DNA of 62,904 nt from a virus. Shown in pieces: positions 16,153-22,581 of the stretch; positions within the stretch are counted from its first letter, which is position 1; every line of letters starts with the position of its first letter. The translations under genes were made by a program, and so were the position numbers. Location: IMG/VR virus record IMGVR_UViG_3300046536_000196, positions 1 through 62,904 of that record; one strand, written 5' to 3'. The notes below the pieces were generated by a model, which saw only the letters and a program-made list of their open reading frames with translations, did no database searches and was not told the origin of the DNA.

Positions 16153-16256
16153 GCTTTCCAAAGGTTGAATCGCGCAAACACGCGCGCTGCGGTAGTTGCG
16201 CTAATCAGGTCGCGGCAGTACATCTGGATGACGATGCGCTTGAGGATGGTCTTCAT
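16149..16256 (-). CDS. Hypothetical small protein (35 aa)
   Basis: ATG at 16256 (MKTILKRIVIQMYCRDLIS) to TGA at 16149, with 4-bp overlaps on both sides. One helix, basic start. Its coupled stop/start with both neighbours is the main support. Function unknown. Confidence 0.45.
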   Translation of the reverse strand: MKTILKRIVIQMYCRDLISATTAARVFARFNLWKA

Positions 16257-16741
16257 GCCGCCTCCCTGCGGATCTCGCGCATCACGCTCGTGCTGTTGAT
16301 GCGATGCCGCACGCGATGCTTGACCGTATCGGCTGCACGGTCGATGTCGATCGAGCGGCTGTTTTCGAGTTGGGCATCGTGGCAATCCAGGGCGGCATTC
16401 ACCGCTTGCAGTTCAGGCCCGGTGAACACGAAGCGGTCGCCGTTCAGCACGGCGCGCTTGCCGACAGCCAGCAGGGCATCGCGCGCTGTGATGGTGATCT
16501 CGCGGAACTCGTCGCCGATGCCCATTTCGCACATGACGTTGGCGATGTTGATCGCGCCGACGATCCGGTTCCACTGCTCGCGGCTGCCCCGGCCTTGCGC
16601 CATTTCGGCCATCGCCATGTGGTTCTGGACCTGGACGCGGCGCAGGTGGTCGCGGTGGGTGTCGCTCATGCCGCCGAAGATGGATAGCGGGTTGGTGGTG
16701 ACGCCCTTGGGCGTGTATTTTTTGTTTCGGCGGGATTTCAT
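16253..16741 (-). CDS. Hypothetical early protein (162 aa)
   Basis: Starts MKSRRNKKYTPKGV at 16741. A central helical region (VQVQNHMAMAEMAQGRG, IGAINIANVMCEMGIGDE with small differences) ends in a charged tail. Similar proteins are common next to ninG in Burkholderiales phages, but no function is known. Overlaps ninG and the 35-aa gene by 4 bp. Confidence 0.6.
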   Translation of the reverse strand: MKSRRNKKYTPKGVTTNPLSIFGGMSDTHRDHLRRVQVQNHMAMAEMAQGRGSREQWNRIVGAINIANVMCEMGIGDEFREITITARDALLAVGKRAVLNGDRFVFTGPELQAVNAALDCHDAQLENSRSIDIDRAADTVKHRVRHRINSTSVMREIRREAA

Positions 16742-17265
16742 GCTGCTTCCTTCAATGCTTTTGCCTTGGCCGTGTACTCGACCTTGATCCGCTTCGCGTC
16801 CTCGACGGTGAACTTCGCAGGCGGGTGCTCACGCTCCAGAAACTCGACGCGCTCCAAGCCGATGCGCGCGATCAGGCGAACCCGGTACGCAGCAGCATTG
16901 CCAGCCAAGTCGCGATTGCAGTGAATGCACTGACCATGTGCGTTGTCCTCGTGGAATCGCAGGGCCGGCTGCGCGCCTACCGAGCGATAGTGGCCGGCAT
17001 CGACCGCGATCGGGTTCGGGTCGTCGCAGCTGGCGCACGGCTTGCCGACGTCGCGGGCTCGAATGAACGCGTTGAACGCGGCCTGCGCATCTGCGAGGTA
17101 GTCGGCGCGCGTCTTGCGGCGCTTCGATTCCCGCCCACGCGGGAACGCCTTGGCCTGTACCGCTGCTACGCGCAGCAGGCCGGCGCTGGATGATTTGAGG
17201 CTGGAGCGCTTCAGTGGCGTTTTGCGCTGCAGCGGTTGGCCCGGTTTGAGCAACGATGAGCGCAT
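16738..17265 (-). CDS. ninG: NinG/Rap-like recombination protein
   Basis: 175 aa. The C-terminal two thirds match NinG: DYLADAQAAFNAFIRARD, then CASC, DAGHYRSVGAQPALRFHEDN and CIHCNRDL, i.e. a zinc-bound HNH-like fold. In lambda, Rap/NinG is a structure-specific nuclease that promotes RecBCD-dependent recombination. It belongs to the leftward operon while NinB is in the rightward operon. Length is close to lambda NinG (204 aa). Confidence 0.9.
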   Translation of the reverse strand: MRSSLLKPGQPLQRKTPLKRSSLKSSSAGLLRVAAVQAKAFPRGRESKRRKTRADYLADAQAAFNAFIRARDVGKPCASCDDPNPIAVDAGHYRSVGAQPALRFHEDNAHGQCIHCNRDLAGNAAAYRVRLIARIGLERVEFLEREHPPAKFTVEDAKRIKVEYTAKAKALKEAA

Positions 17266-17667
17266 TTACTCCCCTCCCGCCGTCTTGATCGAATACCCAT
17301 CCGCCTTCACCGACCAGTCCGGCACATCGGCGCGCGACCCGCGACGGTTCGGGATGTGCTTCTTGCTCAGCGATCCGGTGCGCCAGTCGGCGTGATAGCG
17401 TGCGGGCGTGATCTGGCCGATGTAGGGCTCTTTGGGTGCCGGAGCCACGAAATGGGCGCGTGTCGCGTCAGTGACGTCGATGCCGGCATCGGTTTCAATC
17501 AGCCAGCCTGCTTCGAAGGCGGCGCGCAGTTTCGTCATCCTCGCCCAGCTCGCGCCGAAATCGACTTCGGTGAACAGGCGGGTAGCGGTACGCGGGCCGT
17601 TGGCGATGATGTGCACGGCGGCGTGGTAGATCGCGCTTTGGCGAGTGGGGAAGCGGGTCGCGCTCAT
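17266..17667 (-). CDS. Hypothetical protein (133 aa)
   Basis: Start ATG 17667 (MSATRFPTRQSAIYHAAVHI); longer frames upstream overlap the previous gene. Residues 10-60 look like a winged-helix-type module (ATRLFTEVDFGASWARMTKLRAAFEAGWL). The C-terminal part is rich in Lys/Arg. It abuts ninG and overlaps the upstream gene by 4 bp. Confidence 0.55.
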   Translation of the reverse strand: MSATRFPTRQSAIYHAAVHIIANGPRTATRLFTEVDFGASWARMTKLRAAFEAGWLIETDAGIDVTDATRAHFVAPAPKEPYIGQITPARYHADWRTGSLSKKHIPNRRGSRADVPDWSVKADGYSIKTAGGE

Positions 17668-18098
17668 GCTCGTTGCTCCGTCTGGGCTTGACCAAAGAAC
17701 GCCACCGGCAACGCCATCGGATCGCGAGCTGGCGCGCACCGACTTACGCGCACCGAAAAATGCTCGTCGTCAGCCAGGATGTGGAAATGCCGCGACGGGT
17801 CACGCGTAGCGATGCTCAGCGCCGTCCTGGGTGCGCGCATCGGACGTGCGGCCAGCGCGTCGAGGCTTGCCATGAAGGCGCGTGTTTTGTTGGCGTTCGC
17901 GGTCCAGCGGTGGAACTGCTCGGCGCCGACGAAGGTCAGGCTGGTCAGGCCATTGAGGTCAGCGACGTACTTGCGCGCGCCGGATGGACCCATGCCAAGC
18001 AGGCCGGCGATCTGGTCGCGCGTCATCGGAGCGGCTTGCAGGGCGGCGATCAGGGTGCGCAGCTTGGCGATGCGCTCGGGGGTGGGGTGGCGGGTCAT
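17664..18098 (-). CDS. HTH-type hypothetical protein (144 aa)
   Basis: Residues 10-50 (RIAKLRTLIAALQAAPMTRDQIAGLLGMGPSG, given in part) form a MarR/ArsR-like helix-turn-helix start. The C-terminal part has a HFHILADDEHFSV segment of unknown role. Possibly a regulator of early transcription. It overlaps the genes on both sides by 4 bp. Confidence 0.55.
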   Translation of the reverse strand: MTRHPTPERIAKLRTLIAALQAAPMTRDQIAGLLGMGPSGARKYVADLNGLTSLTFVGAEQFHRWTANANKTRAFMASLDALAARPMRAPRTALSIATRDPSRHFHILADDEHFSVRVSRCAPARDPMALPVAFFGQAQTEQRA

Positions 18099-18400
18099 TT
18101 GAGCGCCCCCGGCATGTCTCGGGCCTGGAGCATCGCGATAGCAGCCGTCTTTGCAAATGCGATCTGCTCGGGCGTTTTGGATAGCCAGATCGTGCGGGCC
18201 GATTCGATTGCCGCTTCGGCTGTGTCGCCATGTGCGAATGCAAATCCAGTGCCGACGTGCGTGGCGGTCCAGTCGCCGAGGTTTTCATCGGCTGGAAGCG
18301 CAGGATGCACTGCAAATTGCTCGTCGCTGCCCTCGATGCTAAACATCTCGCCGTGCACCGTATGGTCTTGGGTGGCGCCTGCGATCGTGATGAGCGTCAT
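18095..18400 (-). CDS. Hypothetical protein (101 aa)
   Basis: Start ATG 18400 (MTLITIAGATQDHTVHGEMF), chosen because it overlaps the stop of the 57-aa gene by 4 bp. Beta-rich first half, helical second half (TAEAAIESARTIWLSKTPEQI). No family recognised. Confidence 0.5.
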   Translation of the reverse strand: MTLITIAGATQDHTVHGEMFSIEGSDEQFAVHPALPADENLGDWTATHVGTGFAFAHGDTAEAAIESARTIWLSKTPEQIAFAKTAAIAMLQARDMPGALK

Positions 18401-18570
18401 GATTTCACCCCGCCCGCAGCACGCGCCGCGCCCACATCGCCCGCACGCGCCTGAGCCTGCGCCCGCGCTACCGTGACGCCGGTCAGCGCCCGCGTCGAGT
18501 GCTCCATACGCAACTTGAGCGCGTCTTGTTTGCCAGCGCGCGACACCGGCCATTGATTTGCTGTTATCAT
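18397..18570 (-). CDS. Hypothetical small protein (57 aa)
   Basis: ATG at 18570 (MITANQWPVSRAGKQDALKL) to a TGA that overlaps the next start. Helical and Ala/Arg-rich, with no recognised domain. The 4-bp overlap and the GACGACGA-ATG context support it. Confidence 0.45.
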   Translation of the reverse strand: MITANQWPVSRAGKQDALKLRMEHSTRALTGVTVARAQAQARAGDVGAARAAGGVKS

Positions 18571-18598
18571 TTCGTCGTCCCTTGTTGTACGTTTCAGG

Positions 18599-18626
18599 AA
18601 GCCCGCCTAGTCCGCGGGCTTTTTTA
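18599..18626 (+). terminator. Hairpin with T-run on the plus strand, inside the leftward operon
   Basis: AGCCCGC and GCGGGCT flank a 7-nt loop and are followed by TTTTTTA on the plus strand. On the minus strand, the direction of the operon, the stem has no T-run after it. It could stop antisense transcription coming from the left, or act only as an RNA hairpin between two small genes. Confidence 0.5.
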
Positions 18627-18719
18627 TTTCTGCTGCTCCAACAGCTTTCGGTACTGCTCCCAACTCATTACGTGGCCGGGTTCGATGGGGAGTGGCTGGT
18701 CTTCTTGTTGCTGGGTCAT
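18624..18719 (-). CDS. Hypothetical small protein (31 aa)
   Basis: ATG at 18719 (MTQQQEDQPLPIEPGHVMSW) to TAA at 18624-18626; the start overlaps the stop of the 114-aa gene by 4 bp. Gln/Glu-rich. The stop lies at the foot of the hairpin described at 18599-18626. Supported only by coupling. Confidence 0.4.
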   Translation of the reverse strand: MTQQQEDQPLPIEPGHVMSWEQYRKLLEQQK

Positions 18720-19060
18720 GCGCCGTCCCTCGGAGGTTTCATGCCCTTGACGTTGCCGAGGTGGCCGTTGGCCAGTTCAAGCGCACGGCGAGCTCTGTCA
18801 ACGCAGCTCTGCGCCTTCGCCATCAGGTAGGCGTGAGCGTCGGCCCAGGTGTCGTGGTACTGCTTCCAGTCGCTCATCTTTGCTTCGCGGCACTCGGTCC
18901 TGCCGTGGCTACCCAAAAAGAAAACGCTCGCATTGGTTTCGCGCAGTACCTCAACCACATCGATCCTGTTCGCGTTGTAGTCGGTCCTGAACTTGACCAG
19001 CATCGGAGCTGCCGCTTTGGGCGCCGCCGGTTTCTTCGCCGCTTTCACTGCTTGATTCAT
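18716..19060 (-). CDS. Hypothetical early protein (114 aa)
   Basis: Start ATG 19060 (MNQAVKAAKKPAAPKAAAPM) preceded by GGAAATGAG. A Lys/Ala/Pro-rich N-terminus leads into a compact region with REAKMSDWKQYHDTWADAHAYL. Possibly nucleic-acid binding through the basic N-terminus; no family recognised. Confidence 0.55.
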   Translation of the reverse strand: MNQAVKAAKKPAAPKAAAPMLVKFRTDYNANRIDVVEVLRETNASVFFLGSHGRTECREAKMSDWKQYHDTWADAHAYLMAKAQSCVDRARRALELANGHLGNVKGMKPPRDGA

Positions 19061-19183
19061 CTCATTTCCTTTTTTGACGCGCGCCAGAGTCACGGACTGG
19101 CGCCGGGCTATCGTGGTATCGGTGAGGAGTGGTCTGCGCGCCCCTCTTGTTTGTGACGGCATCCCCTGCCGCCCGGGTGGTGC

Positions 19184-19381
19184 TTACATCGACTGGTGGG
19201 CCAGCTCCGCAGCCTGGGCGAGCTCGACCCGGCGCGTGTGCCAGCCGAACTCCCAATCCTTCGCGGCGCGTGAACCAGGCGGCATGCCGTGGTCGTTCAC
19301 ACCGAGACCGTCGTCAAAGCTCTCTGCGCCGAACTGCCGCATGATCTCGGGCGTGATGGCGGGAATGGCGTGGGCGGTCAT
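19184..19381 (-). CDS. Hypothetical protein (65 aa)
   Basis: ATG at 19381 (MTAHAIPAITPEIMRQFGAE), overlapping the cro-like stop by 4 bp. Contains HTRRVELAQAAELAHQ near the end. Second gene of the leftward operon. No family recognised; its position suggests an early regulator or host-takeover protein. Confidence 0.5.
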   Translation of the reverse strand: MTAHAIPAITPEIMRQFGAESFDDGLGVNDHGMPPGSRAAKDWEFGWHTRRVELAQAAELAHQSM

Positions 19382-19641
19382 TGGGGAGCCTCCGGCGCGG
19401 GCGTGCTGGCGGCTTTGCGGCGGCGCGTTAGCTCAGGCCAGATTTGCTGCCACTCATCTGGGAACAGTTCCTGGCGAGTAACCTGACCAGCTGTAGCGCG
19501 CTCAATCGCGGCGCCGTACTTAGTCGGAATGGGTCGGTCACCATTGAGCCAACGGCTGATGTCAGGCGCATGCACGCCAATGGCTTTCGCCAGTGCTGCG
19601 TGGCGACCGCGTTGCTGAGAAAGGTAGTCAGAGAGGTTCAT
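19378..19641 (-). CDS. Cro/YdaS-like repressor
   Basis: 87 aa from ATG 19641 (MNLSDYLSQQRGRHAALAKA). The HTH is HAALAKAIGVHAPDISRWLNG (residues 13-33), typical of the YdaS/Cro group, with a Pro-rich tail. It is the first gene leftward. The -10 TAATAT ends 8 bp before this ATG, so the message would start at or within a base or two of the start codon; an ATG at 19650 lies inside the -10 and is unlikely. By analogy it blocks the repressor gene and commits to lytic growth. Confidence 0.8.
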   Translation of the reverse strand: MNLSDYLSQQRGRHAALAKAIGVHAPDISRWLNGDRPIPTKYGAAIERATAGQVTRQELFPDEWQQIWPELTRRRKAASTPAPEAPQ

Positions 19642-19648
19642 GTCCTCC

Positions 19649-19677
19649 ATATTAGCCCAGGGCTAATGGAAACACAA
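19649..19677 (-). promoter_or_regulatory. Leftward early promoter over an operator
   Basis: On the minus strand TTGTGT (19677-19672), a 17-bp spacer and TAATAT (19654-19649). The operator ATTAGCCCAGGGCTAAT (19651-19667) occupies the spacer and the -10, so repressor binding would block polymerase directly. Confidence 0.7.
19651..19667. promoter_or_regulatory. Operator site 1 (perfect 17-bp palindrome)
   Basis: ATTAGCCC-A-GGGCTAAT is a perfect inverted repeat. Related sites occur at 19685, 21071 and 21105. It is the reference sequence for the operator family and sits in the leftward promoter. Confidence 0.8.
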
Positions 19678-19684
19678 CCACGAT

Positions 19685-19701
19685 CTTAGCCAATGGCGAA
19701 T
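19685..19701. promoter_or_regulatory. Operator site 2
   Basis: CTTAGCCAATGGCGAAT, matching the palindrome in both half-site cores (TTAGCC and GGC-AA). The centre is 34 bp from site 1. A further half site GGCTAAT lies at 19711-19717, inside the repressor promoter spacer, a likely autoregulation site. Confidence 0.65.
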
Positions 19702-19729
19702 TCAACGTTTGGCTAATGTCACGTTTAAT
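19701..19729 (+). promoter_or_regulatory. Repressor maintenance promoter
   Basis: TTCAAC (19701-19706), 17-bp spacer, TTTAAT (19724-19729). The repressor ATG at 19736 lies 7 bp after the -10, so the message would begin at the start codon, as for lambda cI from PRM. The weak -35 and the adjacent operators suggest activation or repression by bound repressor. Confidence 0.55.
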
Positions 19730-19735
19730 AGCCGA

Positions 19736-20158
19736 ATGAACAAAATTGAAGACGTGCGCCGACAAAACTTGGCGCGACTAAGGGATGAGATTGGGTCGGT
19801 AGGCGAACTTGCTGAGCGAATCAGCAAGAGCCCATCCCAGGTCAGCCAATGGTTGAACGGGTCGCTTCACTCATCGAGCGGCAAACCAAGGACGATCAGC
19901 AGCGGATCCTGCCGAGAGATCGAGAAGGCTTTCAAGAAGCCAGAGGGCTGGATGGATGCCGAGCATCGCGACCTGGCTGTCGTTCAGACTGGCGAGGCCG
20001 CAGCCTTGCGCAAGATGCTCAGCGATACATCAGCCGAGGTCCGGCTACTTTCTGTGTACCGGATTGCGAGCGCCGAGCAGCGGGAATTGATAGACGGTGC
20101 AGTCCGTCTCGTCATCGAGCAGATGGACTTGGGCGGCTTGCTTAGCAGCCGAAAGTAG
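19736..20158 (+). CDS. CI-like repressor (XRE family)
   Basis: 140 aa from ATG 19736 (MNKIEDVRRQNLARLRDEIG); a TTG upstream is unlikely. The HTH covers about 22-45 (VGELAERISKSPSQVSQWLNG). There is no LexA-type peptidase domain: after residue 75 only a helical tail (LRKMLSDTSAEVRLLSVYRI) remains. Such short repressors cannot be self-cleaved by RecA, so induction needs another route. It faces the cro-like gene across operators and should hold both early operons silent in the lysogen. Confidence 0.85.
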   Translation: MNKIEDVRRQNLARLRDEIGSVGELAERISKSPSQVSQWLNGSLHSSSGKPRTISSGSCREIEKAFKKPEGWMDAEHRDLAVVQTGEAAALRKMLSDTSAEVRLLSVYRIASAEQRELIDGAVRLVIEQMDLGGLLSSRK

Positions 20159-20302
20159 GTTGCAATTTTCCTGTCGCGGGAAGCTGCGTAAGAGCTGGCG
20201 AGCCATGCCAAAGAAGTAGTCACGGCCCGTATCGCTCATGCCATCAAAGGCATCAAGAATTTCAGCCTTACGGTCGTCCCCTGGTACCTCATGTTGTTCC
20301 AC
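20045..20302 (-). CDS. Small LexA-box-controlled gene, antisense to the repressor 3' end
   Basis: 85 aa from a GTG at 20302 with AGGAGGAG just upstream, a strong ribosome site. Residues 15-42 (ILDAFDGMSDTGRDYFFGMA) resemble small proteins often encoded beside CI genes in Burkholderiales prophages. The last 114 bp overlap the repressor gene end on the opposite strand. A near-consensus LexA box lies 100 bp upstream. It may be an SOS-induced anti-repressor, by protein or antisense action; this is inference. Confidence 0.5.
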   Translation of the reverse strand: MEQHEVPGDDRKAEILDAFDGMSDTGRDYFFGMARQLLRSFPRQENCNLLSAAKQAAQVHLLDDETDCTVYQFPLLGARNPVHRK

Positions 20303-20668
20303 TGCTCCTCCTGCTGGGAGTATTCCTGTTGTTGTGTTTGGCCGCCAGCGGTGCGCTGAGGTACTGCAGGGCTCCGAGCTCGGCTTTATATGCTTCCGAA
20401 ATACTGTACACCCATACAGTGGTTTGCGCTAGATCAAAACCATGTTTGCGTTACCATGTTGAAAATAACTATATGCCTATTGGATATTGAAAAATACGCG
20501 AAAAATCACGCACCGGCCGGCCTTTTGTAACGAAATATTGCTGCTTAGGTTTTTGTAACGATTCTGCTAGGGAAGACGGACCTTTGAACTGGTTGCATGT
20601 AACAAAATCTAGGTGTTGTTTTTTTGTGGCATCAACCTTGAAGCCACTTGTATCTCAATGATTTCCTG
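20303..20668. other. AT-rich regulatory gap
   Basis: About 365 bases with no gene. It holds the LexA box, the leader of the minus-strand 85-aa gene and the untranslated region before the ribbon-helix-helix gene. The segment 20440-20640 is much more AT-rich than the rest of the genome, with several T-runs (for example GTTGTTTTTTTGTGG). Probably a divergent promoter region. Confidence 0.5.
20402..20421. promoter_or_regulatory. LexA (SOS) box
   Basis: TACTGTACACCCATACAGTG fits the LexA consensus TACTGTATATATATACAGTA, with both CTGT/ACAG half-sites intact and 8 bp between them. It lies between two divergent genes. On the minus strand a TATAAA follows about 14-18 bp downstream, so the box could repress the leftward gene at 20302. 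Confidence 0.75.
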
Positions 20669-20917
20669 ATGCGCAACAATCGCGCGATGGAAAGAAAGCC
20701 TAGGCCCAAGCCCAAGAACCCAGCGACGACAGTACGATTGCCTGCGCCTCTGCATCAGGAGGTTAAAGATGCGGCCGACAGGGCGGACCATTCCATGAAC
20801 GATGAGATCATCTTACGGCTGCGCCTTCACCCGGTGGAAAGCCGCCTGGAGCGCATCGAACAGGAGGCCGCCGAGCTGCGCCGCATGGTGCAACAGCTGA
20901 TCGATAGATCGAGCTGA
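20669..20917 (+). CDS. Arc-like ribbon-helix-helix DNA-binding protein
   Basis: 82 aa from ATG 20669 (20687 also possible; no strong ribosome site). A basic Pro-rich start (RKPRPKPKNP) is followed by the Arc motif ATTVRLPAPLHQEVKDAADR-ADHSMNDEIILRL and a C-terminal coiled coil (LERIEQEAAELRRMVQQLI). Arc proteins repress by binding as dimers of dimers. It lies between the LexA box and the rightward promoter and may regulate either; a terminator follows it. Confidence 0.75.
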   Translation: MRNNRAMERKPRPKPKNPATTVRLPAPLHQEVKDAADRADHSMNDEIILRLRLHPVESRLERIEQEAAELRRMVQQLIDRSS

Positions 20918-20972
20918 AAGGACCAGAGACGCGACCCTGAGCACCAGCGAGAAAGACCATCAACCCGACAGC

Positions 20973-20996
20973 AGCCCGCCGCGAGCGGGCTTTTTT
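20973..20996 (+). terminator. Intrinsic terminator after the Arc-like gene
   Basis: AGCCCGC (20973-20979), loop CGCGA, GCGGGC and TTTTTT. It separates the Arc-like gene from the rightward operon promoter downstream. Confidence 0.85.
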
Positions 20997-21070
20997 GCGC
21001 CCATAGATAGCGAACTGACATAGAGGCTTGGCACTAACACAACGCCTAAGGCGCCGTCGCGTCTGCAAAT

Positions 21071-21087
21071 ATTAGCCTTTGGCGAAA
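21071..21087. promoter_or_regulatory. Operator site 3
   Basis: ATTAGCCTTTGGCGAAA, with the same half-site core as at 19651. It lies 34 bp from site 4, the same centre spacing as between sites 1 and 2, which suggests cooperative binding. Confidence 0.65.
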
Positions 21088-21094
21088 ATTTCGC

Positions 21095-21123
21095 TTGCAC
21101 GTGTATTAGCCTTGGGCTAAGAT
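21095..21123 (+). promoter_or_regulatory. Rightward early promoter
   Basis: TTGCAC (21095-21100), 17-bp spacer, TAAGAT (21118-21123), a good sigma70 promoter. Operator site 4 fills the spacer and overlaps the -10. It drives the plus-strand operon from 21176 to about 34.1 kb. Confidence 0.75.
21105..21121. promoter_or_regulatory. Operator site 4
   Basis: ATTAGCCTTGGGCTAAG, nearly the perfect palindrome, placed over the rightward promoter spacer and -10. Confidence 0.7.
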
Positions 21124-21175
21124 ATATCACATCGCAAGCGAACTCAGCCCGAGCCGCAGCGAACCGGAGAACAAG

Positions 21176-21433
21176 ATGGCACTCACCAAAGACATGCACA
21201 CGATCAAGATCGGTCACGGCGCCTACAGCGGCGCTAATGCCCTGAAGTTCGCCGCCAGCAAAGCAGCCGCTGTCCGTGAGCTGCGGGCTCGCGGCCTTAC
21301 CCGCGACAACGCACGCGCCGTCATCAACCGCATCACCGGGCGCGCCAATGGCTACGAGATCGCCGAAGGCAAGCGCGGGCTGGTCGAAGTGCATGCCATG
21401 AATACTGAAGCCGCGTGGACGGGCTATTGCTAA
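21176..21433 (+). CDS. Hypothetical early protein (85 aa)
   Basis: First gene of the rightward operon, about 50 bp after the promoter, with CGGAGAACAAG before the ATG. Basic, helical (AASKAAAVRELRARGLTRDNAR). No recognised family. Position matches that of antitermination or early takeover proteins in other temperate phages, but no such motif is visible. Confidence 0.65.
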   Translation: MALTKDMHTIKIGHGAYSGANALKFAASKAAAVRELRARGLTRDNARAVINRITGRANGYEIAEGKRGLVEVHAMNTEAAWTGYC

Positions 21434-21448
21434 TCGCGGCCTGATCCG

Positions 21449-21568
21449 ATGCTGATCCAAATTACCGCCTGCCATTGCCTCTACTGGCTCCCGCCAGTGC
21501 CGTATGCCGACGGCGACCACGGGGCGGCAGGCATTACCGAGCGACCCGCCCAAATGGAATACGGCTAG
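21449..21568 (+). CDS. Possible small protein (39 aa)
   Basis: ATG 21449 to TAG 21568 (MLIQITACHCLYWLPPVPYA). No clear ribosome site; the frame may be spurious. The segment otherwise holds no gene until 21677. Confidence 0.25.
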   Translation: MLIQITACHCLYWLPPVPYADGDHGAAGITERPAQMEYG

Positions 21569-21620
21569 TTCATGCGCTTGACGGGCGGCATTCCGGCAAG
21601 CGCGAAACAGGATCATTAAA

Positions 21621-21641
21621 AGCCCCACTCGATGGGGCTTT
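21621..21641 (+). terminator. Weak terminator or attenuator hairpin
   Basis: AGCCCCA and TGGGGCT flank a 5-nt loop, followed only by TTT. Located early in the rightward operon, so it could attenuate transcription before the main gene block. Confidence 0.5.
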
Positions 21642-21676
21642 GGCAGTGAGAGATAGCCAATCCACCCGGAGCCGCC

Positions 21677-21835
21677 ATGACGCAGACCACGAAGCCGGAT
21701 AAGCAACTTGTCAGGGATGTGTTGAAGCAGCAGCGGGAGGAGCGAACCCCGCCGCCGAGCCTGGAAGAGATTCGGCGAAAGCTTGGCTGGAACCTGATCG
21801 AAGCAGAACGTGAACAACTGGCCCGGCAGGGCTGA
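21677..21835 (+). CDS. Hypothetical small protein (52 aa)
   Basis: ATG 21677 with GGAG upstream; MTQTTKPDKQLVRDVLKQQR then PSLEEIRRKLGWNLIEAERE. Fully helical, charged. It ends 12 bp before the next gene. No known family. Confidence 0.5.
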   Translation: MTQTTKPDKQLVRDVLKQQREERTPPPSLEEIRRKLGWNLIEAEREQLARQG

Positions 21836-21847
21836 TAGGAGAAGAAG

Positions 21848-22441
21848 ATGAGCAACGCAGACAAACGCAGCCCCCATACCGATGCACTGGACACGCTCGG
21901 CAGCATCATCGACGACAAGCAGGCGCGCGATGCGATCCACTTGGCCGTCGAGCCGGTCGTCGCCGCTGAGCACCTGATGCCCGGCCAAGATGTTGGCTTT
22001 GTCGAGGGCGGCGTCGGTCGCTCGCCGTCGCCAGTCGGCATCGTTGATCCGTTCCTGAAGGCTCCGGTTCTCAAGGGCGAGCGCTTCTGGCTGGTCGTCT
22101 ATCCGCGCCAGATCACGTCGCTGCGCCATGTGTGGACGCATCCGGCGTTTTCGGAGGCCGAAGTATCTGCATCGGCACTTAGCAGCGAGCCGGAAGCGGT
22201 GTCGCGCCGGTGGATCGAGGCATTTGCAGCAAGCATCCCGCTCGATTGTGAAACGCTGCTGTCTGGTGCTGACGACTATGTGGCGGACCAGAAGCGCGGT
22301 GGTCATGGCGAGTACCTCTGCTTCGGCGGTCTGCTCGAAGGCGAGTCTGTGCCTGACGAGTTCTGGCCGCATTACGAGATCGTGCGCGGCGTGAAGGTCG
22401 AAGAAGACCATCGCGGCTCATTCTTCTCCTGCTCGTGCTGA
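21848..22441 (+). CDS. Hypothetical early protein (197 aa)
   Basis: Starts MSNADKRSPHTDALDTLGSI with AGGAGAAGA upstream. Central segment VLKGERFWLVVYPRQITSLRHVW and a Cys-ending tail (GSFFSCSC). Similar conserved proteins occur in Ralstonia/Burkholderia phages in the same place, but I know no function. The long frame opposite it is only a shadow. Confidence 0.65.
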   Translation: MSNADKRSPHTDALDTLGSIIDDKQARDAIHLAVEPVVAAEHLMPGQDVGFVEGGVGRSPSPVGIVDPFLKAPVLKGERFWLVVYPRQITSLRHVWTHPAFSEAEVSASALSSEPEAVSRRWIEAFAASIPLDCETLLSGADDYVADQKRGGHGEYLCFGGLLEGESVPDEFWPHYEIVRGVKVEEDHRGSFFSCSC

Positions 22442-22455
22442 TCGGAGGCCCGACC

Positions 22456-22581
22456 ATGAACACCCGCCACAAAGCCGACCGGCCCCTCGCCCGCACCGAC
22501 TACATCGTCGGCGCCCCGATCGTCATCGGATTCATCAGCGCCGCGCTGATCCTGGTCGCCGGATTTGGAGGTTTCCGATGA
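22456..22581 (+). CDS. Small membrane protein (41 aa)
   Basis: MNTRHKADRPLARTDYIVGA, then a membrane span GAPIVIGFISAALILVAGF and a short end. The stop overlaps the next start by 4 bp. Function unknown; possibly a superinfection or host-membrane modifier. Confidence 0.5.
   Translation: MNTRHKADRPLARTDYIVGAPIVIGFISAALILVAGFGGFR

Noticed and set aside
20402-20421. LexA box as an operator of the phage repressor
   Set aside because: Its sequence (CTGT-N8-ACAG) is unrelated to the ATTAGCC operators and fits host LexA instead.
20960-22411. 483-codon minus-strand open frame
   Set aside because: Runs across the rightward promoter, operators and four plus-strand genes; composition is shadow-like.
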